Origin: Lachnoclostridium sp.
Lineage (GTDB): Bacteria > Bacteroidota > Bacteroidia > Bacteroidales > Muribaculaceae
Assembly (NCBI GenBank): GCA_023667185.1
Contig: JAMPAP010000001.1
Location: 1 to 57,175, forward strand
Reading direction: 5' to 3'
Length of the DNA stretch: 57,175 nucleotides
Shown here: piece after piece, positions 16,180-24,138 of the stretch
How the letters are laid out: each line of letters begins with the position of its first letter
Numbering within the stretch: position 1 is the stretch's first letter
Translations under genes and position numbers: made by a program
Notes under the pieces: model-generated
Database searches by the model: none
Told to the model about the DNA's origin: nothing
Seen by the model: the letters and a program-made list of their open reading frames with translations, nothing else

Positions 16180-17451
16180 ATGCTGACACTACAACAAATC
16201 AAAAACGACCCTCAGCTGATTGTGGATCGTTTGGCCGTAAAAGGTTTTGACGGTCAGGGAGTAATCGATGAGATTCTCGAACTCGACATCCGCCGCCGCG
16301 CGCTACAGCACGACAATGACACCCGTGCTGCCGAGCTTAAGAAATATGCTGACTCTATCGGCAAACTCATGAAAGAGGGTAAGCGCGACGAGGCCGAGCA
16401 GGCCAAGGCCGAAGTTGCCAAGCTCAAGGATGCACAAAAGACCATAGCCGAGCAGCTCGATGAAGTTGAGCGCAAGTCGACCGAACTGCTTCTTACCGTC
16501 CCCAACATACCCTGCGCTGACGTACCCAAAGGCACTTCGGCAGCCGACAACGTAGTTGAAAAAACCGGCGGCCCGATGCCCGAGCTTCCCGCCGATGCAC
16601 TATGCCACTGGGATCTTGCAAAGAAATATAACATTATCGACTTTGACCTCGGTGTGAAGATTACAGGTGCCGGCTTCCCCGTATATATCGGCAAGGGTGC
16701 CCGCCTGCAGCGAGCCTTGATCCAGTTCTTCCTCAATGAAGCCGGTAAAGCCGGTTACCTTGAGATTCAGCCTCCTTACGTAGTCAACGAAGCCTCAGGC
16801 TACGGCACAGGCCAGCTCCCCGACAAAGAGGGTCAGATGTACTTCGTCAACGAAGACAAACTTTACCTCATCCCTACCGCTGAGGTACCAGTCACCAATA
16901 TCTATCGTGACGTAATCCTGACCGAGGATGAGCTTCCCAAGAAAAACTGCGCCTACTCCGCCTGCTTCCGCCGCGAAGCCGGTAGCTACGGCAAGGACGT
17001 GCGCGGACTCAACCGTCTCCACCAGTTTGACAAGGTGGAGATCGTGCGCATCGAGAAGCCTGAAAACTCTTACGCAGCTCTCGAGGAGATGAAAGACCAT
17101 GTCCAGGGATTGCTCGAAAAGCTCGGTCTGCCCTGGCATATCCTTCGCCTCTGCGGCGGCGACATGAGCTTCACCTCTGCCATAACTTTTGACTTCGAAG
17201 TATTTTCCGGCGCTCAGAAACGCTGGCTCGAGGTATCATCCGTCTCCAACTTCGAGACCTATCAGGCCAACCGCCTCAAATGCCGCTACCGTGGCTCGGA
17301 CAAGAAGACCCATCTCTGCCACACCCTCAACGGCTCGGCTCTCGCCTTGCCCCGCATCATGGCAGCCATTCTTGAAAACAACCAGACTCCTGAAGGTATC
17401 GTAGTTCCTGAATGTCTTCGCCCCTATACCGGATTTGATATAATCGACTGA
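16180..17451 (+). CDS. serS: Seryl-tRNA synthetase
   Basis: A 423-aa class II synthetase charging tRNA-Ser with serine. The N-terminal two-helix coiled coil that grips the tRNA long arm occupies about residues 30-105, with the Lys-rich KYADSIGKLMKEGK turn. Class II motifs follow: the TAEVPVTN region, motif 2 around FRREAGSYGKDVRGLNRLHQ and motif 3 around NGSALALPRIMAAILENNQ. The length is normal. The downstream gap holds two large palindromic elements, the first apparently inserted within its terminator. Confidence 0.97.
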   Translation: MLTLQQIKNDPQLIVDRLAVKGFDGQGVIDEILELDIRRRALQHDNDTRAAELKKYADSIGKLMKEGKRDEAEQAKAEVAKLKDAQKTIAEQLDEVERKSTELLLTVPNIPCADVPKGTSAADNVVEKTGGPMPELPADALCHWDLAKKYNIIDFDLGVKITGAGFPVYIGKGARLQRALIQFFLNEAGKAGYLEIQPPYVVNEASGYGTGQLPDKEGQMYFVNEDKLYLIPTAEVPVTNIYRDVILTEDELPKKNCAYSACFRREAGSYGKDVRGLNRLHQFDKVEIVRIEKPENSYAALEEMKDHVQGLLEKLGLPWHILRLCGGDMSFTSAITFDFEVFSGAQKRWLEVSSVSNFETYQANRLKCRYRGSDKKTHLCHTLNGSALALPRIMAAILENNQTPEGIVVPECLRPYTGFDIID

Positions 17452-17467
17452 TACCGATAAATAATAA

Positions 17468-17677
17468 AAAAACGTTGCAACGGGAGATATGTGACGATTA
17501 AAAAATAAGTTGGTAAAATTTTCGTAATGTTATTTGTGAAGATTTGCTTTTGAACAAGCATGAGTTTAGCGAGCTAAATGATTGTTTGGAAAAAGTGAAG
17601 ATTTATAAATAACATAGAAAAGTTTACCAAGTTATTTTTTAATCGTCACAAACAATGTCGCACGTTGCAACGTTTTT
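17468..17677. terminator. Split serS terminator arms
   Basis: AAAAACGTTGCAACG at 17468-17482 is perfectly complementary to CGTTGCAACGTTTTT at 17663-17677. The right arm's T tract is just what an intrinsic terminator for serS would have, but the arms are now 180 bp apart with a palindromic element between them. Insertion of that element into the terminator loop is inferred. CGTTGCAACG is also self-complementary. Confidence 0.5.
17490..17650. mobile_element. MITE-like palindromic element 1
   Basis: About 47 bp at 17490-17537 is nearly perfectly inverted at 17604-17650. The outermost TGTGACGATTAAAAAATAA is exact on both sides. The centre contains a perfect small hairpin, TTTAGC-GA-GCTAAA (17565-17578). 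There is no open frame of note. The whole can fold into one long hairpin in RNA or single-stranded DNA. A deleted copy is seen at 10745-10788. No transposase is linked, so mobilisation in trans is assumed. Confidence 0.7.
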
Positions 17678-17681
17678 AGAT

Positions 17682-17853
17682 TATAAGTAAGTGAGCAGAA
17701 TTATTCATAGTTATAATGTGAGCAGGACAATGGATGATTTTGCTTTTATGACGAAGGCGCATAGCCGTAGCTCTGTAACTGAGGAATAAGAGCAAAAGCG
17801 CCATTCGTAATGCTTATAGGATAATTATGAATAATTCTGCTCACTTACTTATA
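17682..17853. mobile_element. MITE-like palindromic element 2
   Basis: A 33-bp inverted repeat (17682-17714 and 17821-17853) with a single mismatch bounds a 106-bp core. The core is itself partly self-complementary: ATGACGAAGGCGC near 17748 versus GCGCCATTCGTAAT near 17799. The sequence is unrelated to element 1. It ends 20 bp before rbfA and could affect rbfA expression, since no other promoter is evident there. It has no coding capacity. Confidence 0.7.
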
Positions 17854-17872
17854 TTTAATTAATGTATTTTAT

Positions 17873-18220
17873 ATGGAATCTACACGTCAAGCCAAAATAT
17901 CACGACTTCTTCAGAAAGAACTCAGTGAAATATTCCGCGCACAGACCGCCAAGACCCACGGCACACTTGTGACCGTAAGCGCCGTAAGAGTATCGCCTGA
18001 CCTATCGGTCGCAAAAGCTTATCTGTCAATATTCCCATCTGACAAAGCTCAGGAAGTGCTCGAAAACATCAAGCGAAGCGCCAAAACTATTCGCTACGAG
18101 CTCGCTCAGAAAGTAAGATTCCAGCTCCGCAAGACACCTGATCTTACCTTCTTCATTGACGACTCGCTTGATTATCTCGAAAACATCGACCGACTGCTCG
18201 ACGACAAGACCGCCGACTGA
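17873..18220 (+). CDS. rbfA: Ribosome-binding factor A
   Basis: A 115-aa KH-fold protein needed for late maturation of the 30S subunit. Typical features are the start MESTRQAKISRLLQKELSEIF, the central VTVSAVRVSPDLSVAKAYLSIF beta-alpha region, and LRKTPDLTFFIDDSLDY near the C-terminus. The length is normal. Its TGA overlaps the ATG of the following permease gene by one base, an arrangement common in Bacteroidota. Confidence 0.95.
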   Translation: MESTRQAKISRLLQKELSEIFRAQTAKTHGTLVTVSAVRVSPDLSVAKAYLSIFPSDKAQEVLENIKRSAKTIRYELAQKVRFQLRKTPDLTFFIDDSLDYLENIDRLLDDKTAD

Positions 18221-19446
18221 TGCTTTCGCTCCGCATAGCTCTCCGATATCTCTTTGCCCGCAAGAGCCACAACGCTGTCAACATCATATCGCTCGTATCG
18301 ATGGCCGGTGTTGCAGTGGCGGCTCTGGCGATGATATGCGTATTGTCAGTTTTCAACGGATTTTCTGACATTGCAGCTTCGCGACTCTCGATGATCGATC
18401 CCCAGATTAAGGTCACCCGCGCTGATGGCAAGGTAATAGAAGATGCTGATTCGGTGATATCCATTGTCAAGGCAGTGAAAGGTGTAGCTGAAGCTTTGCC
18501 CTCGATTACGGGTCAGGCTCTTGCCATTTACGAAGATGCACAACTTCCCGTAATGGTCACCGGCGTACCCGGCGACTATTCCAAGGTATCGGATCTCACC
18601 TCCACAATTATCGATGGCGAGATGCGGCAGGCTGATGAATATGGACGGTATGCGACGCTAAGCGTAGGTGTAGCTCTGTCTTTGGGTGCACGCCCGTCAT
18701 TCGACAACGTCATCCGCATTATGGCTCCCCGACGCTCAGGACGCATCAATCCGGCGCTTCCGCTTTCGTCGTTTGTCGCTGACACATTGATTGTAAGCAG
18801 CGTATATCAGTCAGAGCAGGCCGAATATGATGTGGATCGCATCGTCATTCCTATTGAGGATGCGCGGCGACTGTTTGAATACACCTCCGAGGCCTCGTCA
18901 ATAGATATCGCCATGGCTGAGGATGCCAACCCTAAAGGCGTATTAAGCGACATCTCGCTGGCGCTTGGCAATAATTACATCGTGGCCGATCGCTTTCAGC
19001 AGCAGGAAACGGCATTCCGTATGATTACCATAGAAAAATGGGTAACATTCCTGATGCTGACTTTCATATTGATAATGGCATCATTCAACATCCTGTCGAC
19101 AATGTCGATGCTTATAATTGAAAAACGCCACAGCATATCCATCCTCTCTTCACTTGGCGCTGACGATTCGGTGATAAGGCGGATATTCCTCAATCAAGGA
19201 TTTCTCATTTCAGTCGTTGGCGGTATCGGCGGTCTGATTGTCGGAATAATTCTTGTGGTGCTTCAAGCCACATTTCATATAATAGGACTTGGTGGCGATC
19301 CGTCGCAGATGTCTATTGACTCTTATCCCGTCAGGCTTGCAGCAGGCGATATAGCCATAGTGGCTGCGATAGTAGTCGTCATTGGACTTATTTCAGGTAT
19401 AATCTCCGCCTCACGTATCAACACCTCACCCGTCCCTTCAGCATAG
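18220..19446 (+). CDS. FtsX-like ABC transporter permease (LolC/E type)
   Basis: A 408-aa inner-membrane permease with the MacB/LolCDE layout. There is one N-terminal transmembrane helix (about 20-45), a periplasmic domain of about 220 residues, then three helices (about 270-400). IISLVSMAGVAVAALAM and the FtsX-like segment SILSSLGADDSVIRRIF are diagnostic. Lipoprotein release toward the outer membrane is the likely job. No LolD-type ATPase is adjacent, so its partner must be elsewhere. It is translationally coupled to rbfA. Confidence 0.88.
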   Translation: MLSLRIALRYLFARKSHNAVNIISLVSMAGVAVAALAMICVLSVFNGFSDIAASRLSMIDPQIKVTRADGKVIEDADSVISIVKAVKGVAEALPSITGQALAIYEDAQLPVMVTGVPGDYSKVSDLTSTIIDGEMRQADEYGRYATLSVGVALSLGARPSFDNVIRIMAPRRSGRINPALPLSSFVADTLIVSSVYQSEQAEYDVDRIVIPIEDARRLFEYTSEASSIDIAMAEDANPKGVLSDISLALGNNYIVADRFQQQETAFRMITIEKWVTFLMLTFILIMASFNILSTMSMLIIEKRHSISILSSLGADDSVIRRIFLNQGFLISVVGGIGGLIVGIILVVLQATFHIIGLGGDPSQMSIDSYPVRLAAGDIAIVAAIVVVIGLISGIISASRINTSPVPSA

Positions 19447-19480
19447 ACACAATCAATCACATTTATATTATATACTGACA

Positions 19481-21628
19481 ATGTTTTTAACTCGTAATCA
19501 GATTATCGCACTCATGGCTACAGTGACATGCCCGCTGCTCAGCGGTTGTGGCAGCAAGTCAGCCTCGGTTTCGGGTCCTTATCCCGAAGCCCCGTCAGAC
19601 AACACTGTCGATACCATCTTCGGAATGGTGGTAAATGACCCCTACCGTCCTCTTGAAAACGACACGGCTGCAATTACTACCCAATGGGTTGAGGCAGAAA
19701 ACGCTCTCACTCAGGACTATCTCAGCCAGATCCCCTTCCGTCCAGCCATCAAGGATCGCCTGACTCGCCTTAACAATTACACCAAGCGTTCGCTCCCCTC
19801 TCACGGCAAGGACGGCAAATATTACTTCTCGGTAAACGATGGCCTGAAAAATCAGGCCGTGATCTACCGCTCGGCCACTGCTGACGGCAAAGACGCCGAA
19901 GTATTTCTTGACCCAAATACTCTCAGCGATGACGGAACTGTAGCGCTTACCGGTGTTTATCACAGCAAAGATGGTAAATACACCGCTTATACTATCTCGC
20001 GCTCCGGCTCTGACTGGACTGAAATATATGTACTCGATACAGCTACAGGCGCCCTGCTCGATGACCATATCGAATGGGCCAAGTTTACTGATGCCGCATG
20101 GGATGGCGAGGGCTTTTACTATAGCGCCTACCCTCGCCCTGAAGCCGGTAAAGAGTATTCTAACGCTAACGAAAATCACCAGATCTACTATCACAAGATA
20201 GGCACTCCACAATCTGAAGACAAAATAGCTTTTACTGACCCTGCTCATCCGTTCCACTTCCATCAGGCCCAGGTGGCGGGTGATGACGGCACTCTATTCG
20301 TGCTCGACGGCGGCGAAGGTATCGGTGAAGGTATCCGTATGCTCAAAGATGGCAAATGGATCACCATAGAGCCTACTCAAGACTATACCCACAACATCAT
20401 CGACGTAATCGACGGAAAGATTTACATTCTTACATCTTATGGTGCTCCCCGCAACCGCATCATGGTGGCCGACGTAAATAATCCCGCTCGCGAAAACTGG
20501 AAAGAGCTTATTTCTGAAGCTGACGGCGTGATTTCGGCTGCTGATTTCTCAGGCGATGATCTCGTAGTGGTCTACGAAAAGGATGCCTCAAATCAGGTGG
20601 AGATATTTGACATCGAAGGTAAAAAGAAAACTGATGTCGAGCTCCCCGGACTCGGCTCTACAGGCATCAGCGTAGACCGCAAGCACCCCGACGAAATGTT
20701 CTACTCATTCACTTCATTCACTTCACCCGCTGCAATCTACAGCTTCGACAAGGCCACCGGCAAGAGCGACCTGCTGTTTATGCCCAAAGTCGATGGCGTG
20801 GACTTTAGCGATTACGTCACCGAGCAGGTATTTTACCCCTCGGCCGACGGCACAAAGATACCTATGTTCCTCACTTACAAGAAGGGTCTGAAGCGCGACG
20901 GCAGCAATCCTGTTTACCTTTACGGATACGGCGGTTTCAACGTTTCACTTCCTCCCGGATTCTCGCCCAACCGTATGCTCTGGCTTGAAAACGGCGGCAT
21001 CTATGCCCAGACCAACCTTCGCGGAGGTTCCGAGTATGGCGAAGAATGGCATCAGGCCGGCATCAAGCAAAACAAGCTCAATGTGTTTAACGACTTCATA
21101 TCTGCTGCCGAATATCTTATCGACGAAAACTGGACAAAGCCTGAGCTTCTGACAATCGAAGGCGGCTCGAACGGCGGTCTGCTCGTAGGTGCAGTGACCA
21201 ATATGCGTCCTGATCTATTTAAGGTGGCAATTCCCCGCGTAGGTGTTATGGACATGATGCGCTATCACCTCTTCACCATCGGCTGGAACTGGGCTTCAGA
21301 CTACGGAACAAGCGCTGACTCTCCCGAGATGGCCCGCTATCTGCTCGACTACTCCCCTATCCATAATATCCGTAACGACGGCACACCCTATCCGGCAATT
21401 CTTGTCACTACGGCTGACCATGACGACCGTGTGGTTCCTGCACATTCATTCAAATATGCGGCCACCCTCCAGGCTTCAGATACCGGCTCAGCGCCCAAGC
21501 TTATCCGCATCGACTCCAAAGCCGGCCACGGCGGTGGCAAGCCCATATCCAAGGTCATTGACGAATACACTGATATCTACTCGTTTATCTACGAAAACCT
21601 CGGCATCACTCCTGACGTTAAAAAATAA
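19481..21628 (+). CDS. Prolyl oligopeptidase family lipoprotein (S9)
   Basis: A 715-aa serine peptidase with a lipoprotein signal (LLSGC, lipidated Cys near 23). A seven-bladed beta-propeller region (about 90-440) is followed by an alpha/beta-hydrolase domain. The nucleophile is in GGSNGG (Ser near 563), the catalytic Asp in ADHDDRV (near 646-649) and the His in AGHGGG (near 683). It cleaves proline-containing oligopeptides and is probably tethered in the envelope. The next lipoprotein gene starts directly after its stop codon with no gap, so the two are co-translated. Confidence 0.93.
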   Translation: MFLTRNQIIALMATVTCPLLSGCGSKSASVSGPYPEAPSDNTVDTIFGMVVNDPYRPLENDTAAITTQWVEAENALTQDYLSQIPFRPAIKDRLTRLNNYTKRSLPSHGKDGKYYFSVNDGLKNQAVIYRSATADGKDAEVFLDPNTLSDDGTVALTGVYHSKDGKYTAYTISRSGSDWTEIYVLDTATGALLDDHIEWAKFTDAAWDGEGFYYSAYPRPEAGKEYSNANENHQIYYHKIGTPQSEDKIAFTDPAHPFHFHQAQVAGDDGTLFVLDGGEGIGEGIRMLKDGKWITIEPTQDYTHNIIDVIDGKIYILTSYGAPRNRIMVADVNNPARENWKELISEADGVISAADFSGDDLVVVYEKDASNQVEIFDIEGKKKTDVELPGLGSTGISVDRKHPDEMFYSFTSFTSPAAIYSFDKATGKSDLLFMPKVDGVDFSDYVTEQVFYPSADGTKIPMFLTYKKGLKRDGSNPVYLYGYGGFNVSLPPGFSPNRMLWLENGGIYAQTNLRGGSEYGEEWHQAGIKQNKLNVFNDFISAAEYLIDENWTKPELLTIEGGSNGGLLVGAVTNMRPDLFKVAIPRVGVMDMMRYHLFTIGWNWASDYGTSADSPEMARYLLDYSPIHNIRNDGTPYPAILVTTADHDDRVVPAHSFKYAATLQASDTGSAPKLIRIDSKAGHGGGKPISKVIDEYTDIYSFIYENLGITPDVKK

Positions 21629-22558
21629 ATGAAATTTCTCAACGTCATATCTTATCTATCAGCCGCACTTCTGCTGCAGGGATGCTTTACGGGCGTCGAA
21701 TCCACGCCACGCATCTCTGCCAGCGATGTGCGCCGGGTAGAGACGCCTCCCGCGCCCGAGGATTCTTTCCTGCGGAATGTCATGGCACAACCTTTCGCCC
21801 AGTGGATGCCCGGGAAAAAGTTTAAGGTGGCCGACAATAAGATCCGTCTACTTTTCGGCGCTACAATACCTCAAGGCCGCGATCTGGCCGGCACGCTGCT
21901 GACATTCACCGGATTCAATCCCACCGTCTCTTTCACCGGCGACAAGGTGACTGACCTTTACTTCGTGGACGACCTATTTCCGGCTGACACCATGGTGTAT
22001 CGCGTCAACTTCTCAGCCGACGACCTCCTTTCAGGAAAAGCTCCGGCCGAAATACCTTTCACCGTTGATCTTGACCTTGTCAGCAGAGCCGGGGAGCTCC
22101 TTCTCGGGAAAAAACTTTACATCCTCACACGCAACCGCCGCGATGATAACGACAACATCATCCCGGGACGAAAATTTGCCGCCGTAACCATCGACTCCGT
22201 ACTTCCGGGCAATGCCGTGAACCCGCTAAAGGTAGTTTTCACTGACGACCGCGGCGACAAAGCCTGTGTATTCCTCGCCTCAGGCGACACGAGCAATTCG
22301 CCCCGTACGTTCCGCCATACCTTCTCATTCAGCGACCCTCGCAAACGATATCCGGCGATTTCTGACCATAACTGGGAACTCATCTCCGAGGGTAAGGTGG
22401 CCGAAGGAATGACCCGCGACGAGTGTCGACTTGCGCTCGGCAATCCCGCCACGGTGGATCGCCGCCCCGGCTACAGCTATCTCTACGAACGATGGGGCTA
22501 CGAAAACGGCATATATCTTATCTTTGAAGACGGCTTGCTCAAATCCTTCCGACGATGA
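21629..22558 (+). CDS. Lipoprotein with BamE-like C-terminal domain
   Basis: A 309-aa protein with a lipoprotein signal (LLQGC, Cys near 19). The first 230 residues match no family I can name. The last 50 or so, beginning EGMTRDECRLALGNP and including YLYERWGYENGIYLIFEDG, have the SmpA/BamE-like pattern: a helix that sets up a small beta sheet and the phrase 'x-M-x-x-x-E-x-x-x-x-L-G-x-P'. Function is unknown; an envelope role is inferred from the signal. It follows the peptidase gene directly and overlaps the next gene by 4 bp. Confidence 0.75.
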   Translation: MKFLNVISYLSAALLLQGCFTGVESTPRISASDVRRVETPPAPEDSFLRNVMAQPFAQWMPGKKFKVADNKIRLLFGATIPQGRDLAGTLLTFTGFNPTVSFTGDKVTDLYFVDDLFPADTMVYRVNFSADDLLSGKAPAEIPFTVDLDLVSRAGELLLGKKLYILTRNRRDDNDNIIPGRKFAAVTIDSVLPGNAVNPLKVVFTDDRGDKACVFLASGDTSNSPRTFRHTFSFSDPRKRYPAISDHNWELISEGKVAEGMTRDECRLALGNPATVDRRPGYSYLYERWGYENGIYLIFEDGLLKSFRR

Positions 22559-23322
22559 TGCAACTCACCTTTCTCGGCTCCGGAACATCAACCGGCGTAC
22601 CCACTCCCCTATGCGACTGCGAGGTGTGCCGCTCCACTGACCCGCGCGACAAGCGACTGCGTGCCTCAGTGTTTATCCAAGCCAATGGCCGTAACATTCT
22701 CATTGACTGCGGCCCTGACTTCCGTTACCAGGCCTTGCGTGCAGGAATAGACCGCATCGATGCCGTGCTTGTCACCCACTCTCATTACGACCATGCCGGT
22801 GGTTTTGACGACCTGCGCCCATTCTGCTCACTGATGCCTGACAAGCATCTCCCGGTCTACTGTAAGCAGGATGTTGCCCGGGATTTCCTCCACCATATGC
22901 CCTATTGCTTCAAAGAAAACACTTATCCTAACGTACCACAATTCACTATTCACGAAATTGATGACCGTCCGTTTGACATTGACGGCCTGCAGGTCACGCC
23001 ACTGCCCGTGATGCATCATGACCTGCCCATTCTCGGATATCGTATCGGTGACCTTGCCTACGTGACTGACTGCAAGACCATGCCCGAATCAACCCGCAAG
23101 TTGATACGCGGCATTGACACTCTCGTAATCAACGCATTGCGTTTCAAAGATCATCACTCCCACATGAACATTTCTCAAGCTCTTGAACTGATATCTGATC
23201 TCCATCCACGGCGCACATTCCTCACCCACGCAAGCCACGGCATAGGTCTTCACGCCTCTACAGGTTCGTTCCTGCCCGAAAATGTAGAGTACGCCTTCGA
23301 CACTCTTTCCATCCGGATATGA
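22555..23322 (+). CDS. MBL-fold hydrolase, PhnP-like phosphodiesterase
   Basis: A 255-aa metallo-beta-lactamase-fold enzyme of the PhnP/phosphoribosyl cyclic phosphodiesterase-like group. FLGSGTSTGVPTP at the start, paired cysteines (CDCEVC) and the metal site THSHYDHAGG (near 74-83) are visible. Further ligands follow in MHHDLPILGYR, a YVTDC segment and DHHSHMN. The substrate is uncertain: a cyclic nucleotide or lipid-head-group phosphodiester are both possible. Two consecutive ATGs (22555, 22558) could serve as the start. Confidence 0.88.
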   Translation: MMQLTFLGSGTSTGVPTPLCDCEVCRSTDPRDKRLRASVFIQANGRNILIDCGPDFRYQALRAGIDRIDAVLVTHSHYDHAGGFDDLRPFCSLMPDKHLPVYCKQDVARDFLHHMPYCFKENTYPNVPQFTIHEIDDRPFDIDGLQVTPLPVMHHDLPILGYRIGDLAYVTDCKTMPESTRKLIRGIDTLVINALRFKDHHSHMNISQALELISDLHPRRTFLTHASHGIGLHASTGSFLPENVEYAFDTLSIRI

Positions 23323-23343
23323 ACTTTATCATACCTTAAAGTG

Positions 23344-23366
23344 TTTAAAAAACAGAATTTTTTAAA
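23344..23366. repeat. AT-rich 9-bp palindrome
   Basis: TTTAAAAAA at 23344-23352 is exactly inverted as TTTTTTAAA at 23358-23366, with a 5-nt loop. It lies between two metallo-hydrolase genes. It could be a weak terminator for either strand or an operator. Confidence 0.4.
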
Positions 23367-23377
23367 TACCCAACGAT

Positions 23378-24097
23378 ATGATTAAAGTAACTTATTTGGA
23401 TCACAGCGGTTTCGCCGTAACCACTAAAGATGCCATTCTTGTATTTGACTATACAACCGATCCCGGTCGTCATCTCGAGAAACTTATGCGCGAGCAGCCC
23501 GAGGCTCCCGTGACATTCTTCGTAAGTCACGACCATCCTGACCATTTCAATACCTCAATATTCGAACTTGCTCAAAATCACCATCATGCATACGTACTTT
23601 CAAACGATGTCGACAGCCTCCGCGTCCCTGACAAAGGTCTATCGATAGGCTGGATGAGCAAGGGTGATATTCTTGAACAGATTCCGGGTGTCAAGAAAGT
23701 GGAAGCCTTCGGCTCTACTGACCGTGGCGTCTCATTTGCCATAACAACTCTTGAGGACGAAGTGATATTCCACGCCGGAGACCTCAACGACTGGTCAGGA
23801 TTTGACGAAAAAGAGCATGATGCCCAGAGAGATGCCAACGCGTTCCACACCATCGTCAACCGTATCGCTTCCGAATACCCTCAGGTAAAGGCAGCAATGT
23901 TTCCCGTAGATGTACGCCTCGCTGACAATATGGCCGATGGCGCACGTTATTTCCTGGCCAAAGTAAAGACTGACTACTTCTTCCCGATGCACCTGAACGG
24001 ATCACCCGAGACAGCTTGCGACTTCAAGACATACGTTCCTGAAGGCACCACAGCCGAATGCCTGACCTCTCCCGGTAAATCAGTCCAGCTGAAGTAA
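23378..24097 (+). CDS. MBL-fold metal-dependent hydrolase (UlaG-like)
   Basis: A 239-aa metallo-beta-lactamase superfamily protein. The metal-binding motif SHDHPDHF is near residue 50. A beta-strand with FHAGDLNDW near 130 and FPMHLN near 202 supply further ligands, as in UlaG-like hydrolases. There is no signal peptide, so it is cytoplasmic. It has no obvious sequence relation to the MBL protein encoded just upstream beyond the fold. The substrate is unknown. Confidence 0.85.
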   Translation: MIKVTYLDHSGFAVTTKDAILVFDYTTDPGRHLEKLMREQPEAPVTFFVSHDHPDHFNTSIFELAQNHHHAYVLSNDVDSLRVPDKGLSIGWMSKGDILEQIPGVKKVEAFGSTDRGVSFAITTLEDEVIFHAGDLNDWSGFDEKEHDAQRDANAFHTIVNRIASEYPQVKAAMFPVDVRLADNMADGARYFLAKVKTDYFFPMHLNGSPETACDFKTYVPEGTTAECLTSPGKSVQLK

Positions 24098-24102
24098 CGA
24101 TT

Positions 24103-24134
24103 TTTGCATAAGCCGGATTTTTTCCATACTTTTG
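24103..24134 (+). promoter_or_regulatory. Promoter for leaderless GH10-like gene
   Basis: TTTG at 24103-24106 and TACTTTTG at 24127-24134 are separated by exactly 20 bp. The -7 box ends only 4 bp before the ATG at 24139, so the transcription start should coincide with the start codon or lie within a base or two of it. Confidence 0.7.
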
Positions 24135-24138
24135 CTAT

